NCBI GenBank assembly: GCA_002914845.1
Contig: JXTC01000335.1
Location: 219,937-283,936, forward strand
Reading direction: 5' to 3'
DNA from: Trema orientale
Taxonomy: Eukaryota; Streptophyta; Magnoliopsida; Rosales; Cannabaceae
DNA length: 64,000 bases
Within the stretch, counting starts at the first letter, position 1. Each line of letters starts with the position of its first letter. The notes beneath the pieces are model-generated. The model was not told where the DNA came from and made no database searches. It was given only the letters and a program-made list of their open reading frames with translations. This document shows positions 1 to 10,100 of the stretch, piece by piece. The translations under genes and the position numbers were made by a program.

Positions 1-254
1 ACTACTATTTGACCAACTTATCAACAAATATGATTTTAATGCATGTGCATATAGTATTACTATTCACGAATGTATTCTTTGTTCTTCTCACACACCAAGC
101 TCTCTTTTTGAGGGTACTGGGCCTTTACACTGCAAATGAGCACTTCAACAAATATTAATGCGATAATACATGTCGAAAGCATTTAACAGTCAGCTTAAGC
201 AATTTACCATGAAATTGACTCTAGTATTATGATATGTCTATCGTGCAATACGAA

Positions 255-664
255 CATGTTTATTATTGGCTTATTATGCATGTGAGAATCTTGGGCATCA
301 CAGGGGTGCAGTCTTATTGGAGGAAGATAAAGAAGGGAAAAGAAGAGTATACGGATACAAAAGTGGCAGCTTTAAAGATTCTCAAATCTATTACCACTCC
401 ACGTTCAAAGAACTGTTAGCTGTAAAAATGGGAATAATGAAGTTTGAGTTCCACCTGATTGGATACCACTTCCTGGTAGAAACAGACTTCTCATCTTTTC
501 AAGGAATGATGGCTTTCAAACAGAATAAGCCTGTTAATGCCCAGCTTCTCCGGCTAGCCACGTGGTTTTCCCAGTATTCCTTCGAAGCATATCAAAGGTA
601 AAAATAATGTTATTCCGGACTTCTTGTCAAGGCCACCTCAAGACAATATAAATAGTCCTGCCTA
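255..664 (+). pseudogene. endogenous caulimovirid RNase H fragment (relic)
   Basis: Translated here, the sequence resembles the C-terminal RNase H part of the enzymatic polyprotein of endogenous plant pararetroviruses. It shows the GAVLLEE strand, a conserved HSTFKE helix start, the FHLIG...ETDFSSF block, and then the tail segment ending in FLSRPP. The frame breaks once near 597-600, where the reading continues in another frame to a stop at about 664. Reverse transcriptase, coat and movement regions are not present in this window upstream of position 250, so this is a fragment. Family assignment (Caulimoviridae, perhaps Florendovirus-like) is from recollection of motif order. A Ty3 RNase H is the main alternative, but the HSTFKE and FHLIG pattern favours a caulimovirid. 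Confidence 0.72.
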
Positions 665-716
665 AGCCAATTGTAGAACCATCAAAGCCATCCCAGTTCT
701 ACCACAAATTTACGCC

Positions 717-1031
717 ATGGCATCCTTCTCTCAGGCCTCCCTCTTCCCACCATCTTTGGCAAAAGATGCCCAAAAAATTATCAAGAGCCGTCGACCTCAA
801 GAAAAAGCTGTACAAAGGGCACTAGCCCTTCAATCCTGGCTCATTCCAAACATCGGACCACCAATGGCAAAAGATTTAGGTATCCATCCTATTTACCCAT
901 TTTCAAAATTACTACCATTCAAGGACATCTTTTTCATGCCTAAACACACAATTGCTATAGAAATCCAAACCAATCAGATGAGGACAACAATGCATTCTGA
1001 TTTGTTACAGCTCCACACCAACCACATTTGA
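717..1031 (+). pseudogene. ORF downstream of the caulimovirid RNase H
   Basis: A 104-codon open stretch begins about 50 bases after the RNase H tail ends and stops at 1031. It contains a proline-rich start and a segment around 'GPPMAKDLGIHP' that I associate loosely with the region after RNase H in caulimovirid polyproteins. No catalytic motif is visible. It is in a different frame from the RNase H fragment and is probably a decayed continuation of the same viral relic, not an independent gene. Confidence 0.4.
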
Positions 1032-1790
1032 AAATAGGGGAGTGAGATGGGATTAGAAGCCGCAAACCACAACCCCAACAAATTACCTCACAGTTCTCAT
1101 TGACTGGCATTATACAATGCTCCTACATTTAACCCTTACATTACATTAGCACCATGGAAACAAAAAAAAAGACTTTGGCAAGTAAACAAATTACTATAAA
1201 TACACACCCCCAAATTACAAAATAATAACCAAAATCCACATTCATCAAAATTAGTCATTTAACCATGAACTCAATTTCCATAGTTGAGTATCCATCCAAA
1301 TTAGCGATATTTAAGTTCAAAAGTCGAAGAATAAAAGCCAGCAAATAACAACCTTTTTTGTTTTGATATGATTTTCCCACAACCCAAATTCCATAGTCCT
1401 ACATATCAAAGATAAAAGAAGAAAAACCTCGGTGATAAATGGTTTTCTTGTATTTTGACAGTCTATATTATTATTTAAAAAAAAAAATTCTGAGATGAAT
1501 CATAATTTAGTACAAGTAAAAAGAACGACAAGAACTTATAAAAGGAAAGGTTACCCTTACGTATAGGAAGAAACCCATAAGTTTAAAGGACATGATGTAA
1601 GGGAAAATCAGAGAAAAACAAGGAAAAAGGCAAAGCAAACAAACAAACCTGGAGCAAGTCGGCTTTTCAATACTTTGCCAATATTTACACTTTTCCATGA
1701 CTTATGTTCTACGTGCAATCTTTGAGGAAATCCTTCGAAAATCACTATTTGAGTGCAAATCACCTTGTGTGTTTGTTTCGTTGTGTTGTA
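1032..1790. other. intergenic, no supported feature
   Basis: AT-rich sequence with short A and T runs. The one open frame in it (minus strand, 1507-1698) encodes low-complexity phenylalanine/cysteine-rich residues and has no recognisable domain. Nothing supportable is seen here. Confidence 0.5.
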
Positions 1791-1844
1791 TTTTATTTTT
1801 TTTGCTCGTGGACTAGCAAAAATCTTAAGTTAAAATGGAGTTAT

Positions 1845-3362
1845 TTCATGCTTTAGTAATTTGATTTTGCTAAGTTTCTTTGAAAATAAATGTATTTCTT
1901 GTGTATTAGGTGTTACTTTAATGTTTGAATTGTTTTTGTGTGTAAGAGCATAAAACAAGGGGAGTTTATGCTAAAGAGGGTCAAAAAGGAGCAAGAAGAC
2001 ACGAAAAATAGCGCCCTAGCGCCACACAAGGGGGCCAGAAGGCGCCAAAACACTAAAGGACCTGAGAGCTGGTGCTGCTGCACTAGCCAGTGGCACCGCG
2101 GTGCTAGCATTCTCAGGCTATGGTGCTACAGTGCCATCCCAGCGGCATCGCAGTGCCAATTCGAAGCCCCAAATTTTTTTAGGGCACCGTAGCGCCCCTT
2201 TCTGCGCTACAGCGCCCCCTTCCGCATCCAAGATTTAAAATGGACGTCCTATATCATTTTTAATGAATCAAAGACCAAGATTAGACCTTACTTTAAGTGT
2301 GCAAGAGCCTTTTGGATAGAAAACCCTATTTTGGGAGATGGAGGCACACATTCTAAGATAGATAGCTTAGTCCATCCTTTTTTCTCGAGAGAGAAAATTC
2401 CAATGGGAGATTCTTGGAGAGAAAATACCAAAAAAATATTGTAATTTTTATTTTAATTTCTAGTTTTAAGAGAGAAACTCATAGTAAAAATTTGATAGCA
2501 ATTTATTAGAGCTTCTTGTATCATCTATTAAAGGATTTCAACTCTCAATTTTGGAGGAGCATCAATCTACAACTAGTTTCATTCTAAACTTCTTCTCCTT
2601 CTTTGATTGTTTTTATTTTTCAATAGAATTATATATAGATTGTTCTTTTTATTTCTATCATGAGCTAAATCTCTCTTGTCTAGAGTTGCTATGTGAACCA
2701 ACTTGGTAATATTGTATTTGTTTATCTCTCCTTCCAACATCTAATTGTCTAAATTGTTGGTTTCTCTATCATGTGCTTAATGGTACTAGTTACTTGGCCA
2801 ATAGCTAGTATGGATTTTGGAAATACATGATAGAATGGAAACTAAATTGTATATTTAGCCTTAGATAGAGAGATATACATATAGTTAGGATATGAATATT
2901 CCTAATTAGTGTATATAACTACTAGGGATGTCTGCTCTTAATGATTTTATTCAATTTTGATCCTCATAAGAATATAGTGGGTTGGATTAAGTAGAAATAC
3001 TTACATCACAATAAGAGAAGCTTGAAAATATATTAGCATATCCAGTTAACAACAAATTCGGTTAAATTAATTAGGGAGAGAGAAAGGTAAATGGCACAAT
3101 AGGAGGGGTTGGGTAGCTAGCAATTCTAGGCTTAGTTTACTATTGAATTATCATCTATTTTTACTTTCTTTCTTATTTGTCATTTTAATCCCTTTGCTTA
3201 CTCAATTGTCTTCAATATATTCTTGTTTGGATAATTTTAAAGTCATTATAATTTTAGTAATTAGTATAGTAATAGTAGCAATCTCTATGGTACAATACTC
3301 ATCTCATCATTTTTATTACTTGTAACTGACATTGTGCACTTGCAATTCCGTGGTGTTTAACA
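1845..3362 (+). repeat. degenerate Athila-type LTR (solo or truncated)
   Basis: Immediately upstream, at 1800-1831, lies a 'TTTGCTCGTGGACTAGCAAA' box. It matches the box that precedes the polypurine tract of the Athila-type element elsewhere in this window (reverse complement of 37846-37870). The body carries a GC-rich block at 2010-2220 with repeated 'agcgcc / ctgctgcac / gcaccg' words, similar to the block at 37560-37720. The right end 'ACTTGCAATTCCGTGGTGTTTAACA' parallels the LTR end at 36606-36640 read on the minus strand. The left boundary is approximate. No internal element domains remain next to it. Confidence 0.5.
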
Positions 3363-3504
3363 AACCCAAAACAGTCATAATCCAAACTTTTTGGTGGAAT
3401 ATGACATCTCCTTCCTAGCTGAATTTTGTAACATTTTGGGTTTAGAATTTTCTTCATTTTGATATAGAATTAGAACTCCTAGCCCTGGCTCTCTTTTTTG
3501 GAAA

Positions 3505-3965
3505 CCTCCTCCCATTGGACTTTTGAAACTTAACACTGATGCATCTATTAAAGGTGGGTCGGAGTTTATGGGTTTGGGTGGTGTTATTTGAGTTGATAGA
3601 GGTTGCATAGTAGCTACTTTCACTAAGGCTTTTTGTGGATCTCCTTTCAGTTGACTACTGTGAATTGTTAGCTTTGCGTGAAAGTCTCCTCCTTGCAACT
3701 TGAGAAGGTCTTAGATTTGCAGAAGTGGAATGTGATGCCTAACACATTATTCATTGTCCCCAAATGCTAGTGCTTTGCTTTTTGAAGATGTTACAGCTCT
3801 TTTGATTTTTGCTAATTGTGGTACTTGTCTCTTCATTCCTTGCCAGGGTAATGGAGTGGCACACGTTTTAGCTAGATGTACTTTTTCTAATCCTAGTGAG
3901 TTGTACTGAGTTAACTCTTGTCCCTTATTCATTACTCCAACTATTGCTGTTGATTTGTCTTATTA
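3505..3965 (+). pseudogene. RNase H (RVT_3-like) domain relic
   Basis: Read on the plus strand, the segment gives LKLNTDAS, then GGSEFMGLGGVI, then (after a frameshift near 3655) ELLALRESLLLA, FAEVECDA and NGVAHVLA. This is the order of the RNase H domain found at the end of plant LINE polyproteins and in many RVT_3 gene fragments. The catalytic acidic residues (D in NTDAS, E in ELLAL, D in ECDA) can still be located. Several in-frame stops and at least one frameshift make it non-functional. It is followed by an A-rich stretch near 3985, which would suit a LINE 3' end, but no reverse transcriptase remains. Confidence 0.6.
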
Positions 3966-4416
3966 AAGTTTTACCATTTGCACTAAAAGAAAAAATATGA
4001 TTAACCCTTAAAAAAATGATACATAGGTCATAGAGCTATTTACGAGAAACTACATTACTTTTACAAAATAGTAAAGCCCAAAATTACCCTTGATCAAAAT
4101 GAAAATAAAACTAAATTTTAAAAGATCAAAACGATGAAATTAAATAAAAATAAATTTAGCTTTTATATTATTTTGATGTTGGATTTACTTTTATTTTGAT
4201 AAAAACGAATTTTGCCTTCTTTTTTTTTCCTTTAGGGTAATTATGTCAATTCAATTCAGGTCTCCTTAAATTAGCTTATTGAAAGAGGTAAAATTGAAAA
4301 ACCTAAAAAACTCAAGAAAATAATTGATAAAAACTGCAATAAAAAGTCAATTAACATTTCAAAAACACAACAATTCTTAAAAGAAAAAATAGCAAATACA
4401 AGTTCATTTTGAGATA

Positions 4417-5419
4417 GGTTTTTTAATACAAAATCCCCTGAACTCGATACAAATTAGTAAAATTAACACTGAACTCAATTTTTTAGAGCAATACCTCCTG
4501 AAGTCCCCTAATATTAGTTTTGTTAGAAAAAAATATATTTCAGTTAGTGTTTTTTTTTTTTTTACGATTAATCCCTATTTTTTTATTTGTAGTTTTTAGG
4601 TCCTCATTCTTATATTTTTGTTTAATGTTAATTCTTTTTAATCTTTTATATCTAAAACTGTCGTTAATTAGCACTTGCCCAAGACGTGCTCATCTCAGGG
4701 GTAAAATTAGAAACAAAAGGAAATTATTATTTTAACAAAAAGGTTAGATTATCGTAGTCATTTTCAAGACATAGGAAAGAAATTAGAATATTTTATATGG
4801 CTCTAATATACGTCTCTTCTATACCTCTCTTCATATACATCTCTTCTAGATATATGAATACTTGGATCAAAGTAGATCTATTTTGGAACCATATAAAATT
4901 TTGACAATATATGTCTCATAAAATTGGCAATATATTCCCATAAAATTTTAGCAATATATGTCCTATAAAATTGGCAATATATTAATATATATTTCTTCTA
5001 GATAAATATATATTAATACTTAGACCAAAGTAGATTCATATTAGAACTATATAAAATTTTCTAATTTCTTACATTCGTCTTAAACGAAAATGACAACTCA
5101 ATTCCTTTTTTTTTAAATAAAAATTTCTCTTTGTTTCCAATTTTACCCCTAATAAGATGAGCACATTTTGAGAAAGTACTAATTAACGATAGTATTGGAC
5201 AAAAAAGATTAAAATGAATTAACGTGAAACAAAAATCTAAGAATGAGGATCTAAAAGCCACAAATAAAAGAATGAGGACTTGACCATAAAAAAAAAATAG
5301 AAACACCTTTCTTTTACTAATATTAGGGGACTTCAGGGGGGTTTCGCTCTAAGAAAATGTGTTGATGGTCAATTTTACTAATTTGTATCGAGTTCAGGGG
5401 GTTCTTGTATTAAAAAGTC
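4417..5419. mobile_element. Mutator-type fold-back MITE with 9-bp target duplication
   Basis: The two ends are long imperfect inverted repeats of about 300-340 bases each. The left arm beginning GGTTTTTTAATACAA reappears as the reverse complement at the right end (GACTTTTTAATACAA), and the following 'CCTGAACTCGATACAAATTAG'-type sequence matches in both arms. Directly outside, 4408-4416 and 5420-5428 both read TTTGAGATA, a perfect 9-bp direct repeat. A 9-bp duplication with long terminal inverted repeats is the hallmark of Mutator-like elements. The centre (about 4760-5060) is AT-rich with no transposase, so the element is non-autonomous. Open frames read in the arms are artefacts of the palindrome. 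Confidence 0.85.
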
Positions 5420-5654
5420 TTTGAGATATTTTCCTCTTTGATCTAACTGCAAAAAAATAACTTGAAGTACAACCTTTTTTTTTTTTTGCAGATTTAATCT
5501 TATCTTTTGGCTTATACACAAGTATGCATCCACATTTAAAATATTTACAAATTTATACTCTTATGTACAAAATTGACCCAAAAATTCATCACTAATTAAG
5601 AAATCTAAATTGAGAATATCTTATTTTTGATGAGAAATACAAAAAATTTAGAGG

Positions 5655-6150
5655 GTTCCAGAATTATAATCATTGTACTACTTTACCCCCCTGAATTTTC
5701 AACTTACATAGTAATAGCTCCTGAATTATGCAATTGGTATAGCAATGACCCTTTTGTCACGAACTGTTAGTTTTTTAACAGAAAATAGTTATGGACAAAG
5801 CGTATAATTGGACATTATTTATTTCTATGAGTTAAAATATCATTTTTAGTCATAATTACTAAACCGTGTGCTTTGCACAAGACTCATTTCTGTTAAAAAT
5901 TTAACAGTTTATGAAAAAATGGTCATTACTGCAATAATTGCATGAGTATTGGTAGTTTATTCTGTGAGTTAAAAATTCATAATCTCATTATTGACTACAG
6001 TTACCAAACCGTGATATCTGTAGTGACTTATTTCTGTTAAATATTTTGCAGTTTGTAACAAAAAGATCATTATTGCAACAATTACATAATTCAGGGACCA
6101 TTACTATGTAAGTTGAAAATTTAGGGGACAAAGTTGTACTACAAGTATAA
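5655..6150. mobile_element. second fold-back element (MITE-like)
   Basis: An inverted repeat pairs 'CAACTTACATAGTAAT' with nearby 'CCTGAATTATG' on the left (about 5698-5735) with its complement on the right (about 6085-6125). The arms extend to 'GAATTATA' near 5661 and 6152. Inside, a segment of about 130 bases is present twice in direct orientation (about 5815-5945 and 5950-6080), each copy containing 'ACCAAACCGTG' or 'ACTAAACCGTG' followed by 'TTTCTGTTAAA'. No coding capacity is present. I could not identify a convincing target duplication, so the boundaries are approximate. Confidence 0.65.
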
Positions 6151-6159
6151 TTCAAAGGC

Positions 6160-6810
6160 TATTAATATCATTAACCAAAAAAATTCATTGAAAATAACTT
6201 AAAATAGTTAGTACAAATCACCTAATTTGTGCTGAAGCTAAAATTTGTAGATAATTAAAATGTTTGTTTGTTTGAGGTATAATTTGTAGAAGCTAAAATA
6301 CGGGATTAAAATTACAAAAAAGTAATTCATAGTATTTTGGGGCTTATAGAAATATGACCAAATTTTGAGCCCAATTTAAGTAAATATTCATTTGTCAAAT
6401 GTTATAGCAAAATGTCTGATATATATGTTTATATACCAAGTGTAAAATTTTATGTACCAAGTACAAAAAATTATATACACAGTACATTTCAGTATGGTAA
6501 CTGAAATTAGTAGATAAACATATCTACTAAGTGTAAAAATATATATACATGACATTTAGCTATAAAATTTAAAAAATGTACACTTACTTAATCAAATTTG
6601 AAATATTAATCATTTATCTAAATTTTTCTAGTATTTTTTCGCAATAACCTTTCAAACTCCGCTCCATGTAACCACTTTAAAGTGGAGAATAGCTAAAAGG
6701 GCAACTTCGGAAACTTGTCGTATGTTATTTTTTATTCAAGAAAAATTCGGTGAGAATTGACGATACATACATACATAAAGCGATGAAATGCTCACTTTTT
6801 GGTTTTTCGT
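6160..6810. other. 5' flank of the thioredoxin/DUF179 gene
   Basis: AT-rich non-coding sequence between the second fold-back element and the core promoter. Repeated 'tatataccaagtgtaaaa'-type phrases occur around 6425-6545. No open frame with domain content is seen. Confidence 0.45.
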
Positions 6811-6820
6811 CATTTCAATG

Positions 6821-6827
6821 TATAAAA
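6821..6827 (+). promoter_or_regulatory. candidate TATA box of the thioredoxin/DUF179 gene
   Basis: TATAAAA lies 108 bases before the initiating ATG at 6929, followed by a purine-rich 5' leader containing 'AGAAGAGGAGAGGGAG'. Spacing is plausible for a plant promoter, but there is no transcript evidence. Confidence 0.45.
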
Positions 6828-6928
6828 CAAAAGAGTTTCTTGTCATTTCAATTTCCCCAAATAAATCTCAAGAAGAGGAGAGGGAGTGCGAGCAAGTAAG
6901 CAGCTCCGAGAGAGACTAAACTAATGTG

Positions 6929-7109
6929 ATGATGAAGAAGGCAGAATTGGTGGTCCTTGCTTGTTGCATATGCCTCGCAGCATCATCATCATCAGCAGCC
7001 GTCGATTCGAAATCGGACGGCGTCGGAGAGTGGCAGCTCCTCACCAGGCTAAACTTCTCTTCTCAGATCAGACTCTATCCTCATATCCTCCTCATGGTCA
7101 CTCTTCCCT
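6929..7109 (+). CDS. exon 1 of thioredoxin/DUF179 gene
   Basis: Encodes the signal peptide and the first residues of the N-terminal thioredoxin-like module ([17 protein letters not shown]). The donor is CCCT|GTAATT. The exon ends one base into a codon that is completed as TGG by exon 2. Confidence 0.9.
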
Positions 7110-7133
7110 GTAATTCTCTCTCCCACTTTTCTT

Positions 7134-7176
<43 letters not shown>

Positions 7177-10100
7177 TGATAGAATAATTATAATCTATGT
7201 TAGCTATTCGTTGCTGAATACTTGAATTTTGGCTTTGAATTAAATTGATCCCATTTATGTATTTACTATTTTGTACTATGATTATTTACTTATTTATTGG
7301 ACTTTTTTCAATAGGTTCTAGAAGCATTTTGTCCAAATTTATCTCTTTATCTGATTTTTGAGGCTGCATTTAAATTGTGTAAATCTTTAGGTCGCTAAAT
7401 GACATAATGAATGCAATTCACATTGTGTTATTATGAAATGAAGGTCTAAATATTTCGAAGATTTTGGAAGGTTCTGAATCTCATGGAAATTATGCTCGTA
7501 GGTGCTAAGAAAACAAGTCTGTTTCAGTTACAAGGTTCTTTCAAAGGCTAATTAGGTGGCAAGAGGTTTAAGAAATATGGTTTATAAGTTTTACAATGTT
7601 GTCTTGACTCTTGAGTTAGAAATGGAGATCAATATTGGAAACAAGTCAATAATAAATTCTTTTTGGTGATTTTTATTCTCCTGTTGTTGGGATATGAAAT
7701 AAAAGAGGAACTAGATTGTTGGTATTGTGAGATTATCTGAAGTTGCATTGATAGGGTTTGAAAAAGTCAGATTTCGTGATTTTGATGATCGTCAAAGTGA
7801 GAATGAAATGTTGCAATGAAAAGTGAAATAGATAAACAAAACTCGGATTACAGAAGTACAATAGAAGAAGAAGAAGAAGAGTATCTAGGCACCGTGGATA
7901 TATATCTCCTTGGAGTTGGTGTATTATAATTCAGAATAAGGTCACCCTGCATACTCATTGGGGAGAAAGTGCACTCATATATAGTTTTTTACAACTCCTT
8001 AGTGTAATATGATTTGTATTCTTAGTAATGTAAAAATTTTCAAAATCCACGATCATTATTCAGAAGAAATCTATTGTTCAATTTTTAAATAAACCAACAC
8101 TAAAGCCTTTTTTCTAGCTATTATGAAGAAATGTCTCTAACTTCAAAAACCTAGAACAGCTTACTGATGTAATTTGCACTAAAATACAACTTAGTTTTAT
8201 ATTTTAGTGGCTGCTGTATTATACTTGCACCTTAAATAAAAAATTAACCTATATTCTTCACATAATTTAATCTTATTGTGCTTTTTCTAGATGCTTGTCT
8301 TGGCTGGAGACTCTAATTCCATGGTTATTGCCTCCTGCCACCCTACTTTTAATATTATCTTCTTTTGGCATAGTTCTATATTGAAGAAATGAGTGATATG
8401 ATTGTGATGTTAACAACAGTGCTATGCATGATAGTAGTTATCAGAATGATGGTGAATTATATTAGATTTATATTGATAATCTCTTTACATAGGTGAACAT
8501 AATAACTGAAACTCTTTTTAATTTCTATTTTCCCCCACAACTTAATCTTACGCACAAAGTTTTTTCTTTTCCATTTTGTGTAAACCCAATTTATTAAAGA
8601 AAACTTTCAATTATTCTATGTTGTCTTTAAAGCGTTACCTGTGCCAACAGATGGCTAGTTATTGTTGTTTTTCTTCCTATTATTTANTGTCATTCTTGAT
8701 GATCTCTTTAATGCTGGTTTCGATGTGCAGGGTCTGGTGAGTCTCGATCACTTATGAAAGAAGTGTCGAGTCTGGTTACTAACCAACAAGAATGGTTTAC
8801 CTCCCTCAAGTTGATGGTTATGTATATAAATACGGAGAAAATGCTAGCAGATGCTATTGGTGCCATGGTCGATGAAATAACAATTTTATACTACCACAAT
8901 TCCGTATCTTACAAGTATCGAGGAAGGCTTCGAGCTCAGAACATATTATTCTCAATTCACCCATATGTATTAGTTTCTCCTGGAGAGATTCCTCTCAAAT
9001 CTCTAAGTACTCCGGCGGAATTGAAGACATTCCTTGATTCAACTGACAGGGCTGTACTTCTCCTTGAATTTTGTGGATGGACTCCTAAGTTGCTGGCCAA
9101 GGGGAAGAAGAATGTTACTGAAAATGTTTTTGGGGCGCAAGGTTGGTTGAAAATTTTTTGGCTAGAACTTTTTGTTAATTTGTACAATTTTTCAAAGGTT
9201 TTTATTTTTATTAGTAAACATAAATATAGGAATATTGTCTTCTATATTATATTTTAAATGCACAGAGGGATGTATAATATATAGGCAAATAATCCTAGGA
9301 AATAGAAAATAACTTCCACAACCAATTCTGACAAACTACAAATTTAAAAAACAAAATAACTGCCAACCAATACCATCCCTACAAACATGTCCTACTTATC
9401 CTAGATTTACAACCAACAACTTCTGTCCTTATCTATAGTATAAAATTCAAATAATCGAATCTTTCAACACTCCACCTCAAGCTAGTTCGAAAATGGCCGG
9501 TAATCCCAGCTTGCTAACCAAAGATTCGAAAACCTATCTTGACAGCCCCTTTGTCAAGATATCAGTCACCTGCTCCTTTGATGGAATGTATGACATGCAA
9601 ATAACCTTGCTCTCCAATTTCTCTTTGATGAAATGTCTATCAATCTCAACATGTTTTGTTCTGTCATGTTGGACTGGGTTATTTGCTATGCTTATTGCTG
9701 CCTTACTATTGCTATACAGCTTCATTGGTTTTCTAGTGTTTATCTTTAACTCTTCCAGCAACCGTTTCAACCGTAGAAGTTCGCACATCCCTTAGGCAAT
9801 TGCACGGTGTTCTGCTTCAGCACTGCTCCGGGCCACTACAAATTGCTTTTTTGCTTCTCCATGTCACGAGATTTCCTCCAACAAATGTACAAATCCCAGA
9901 TGTTGACCTTCTACTCACTGAACCTGCCCAATCAGCGTCTGTGTAAGCCTCTACTTGTATTTCCTCACTTCGTTTAAGGAACAATCCTTTTCCTGGAGTC
10001 CTTTTCAGGTATCTTAGTATCCGGTGCACAACCTCCAAATGCTCCTCCTTTGGCGAGTGCATAAACTGACTAGCCGCACTTACCGAGAATGCTATATCTA

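Noticed and set aside
4520..5306. Two similar open frames on opposite strands (4520-4735 and 5061-5306)
   Set aside because: They are the two inverted arms of the fold-back element read in matching frames; no protein is implied.
7137..7174. Open frame ending in repeated isoleucine-tyrosine
   Set aside because: This is translation of the intron 1 (AT)n microsatellite; the exon ends at 7109.
8687..8687. Undetermined base N in intron 1
   Set aside because: An assembly ambiguity away from splice sites; it does not affect the gene model.
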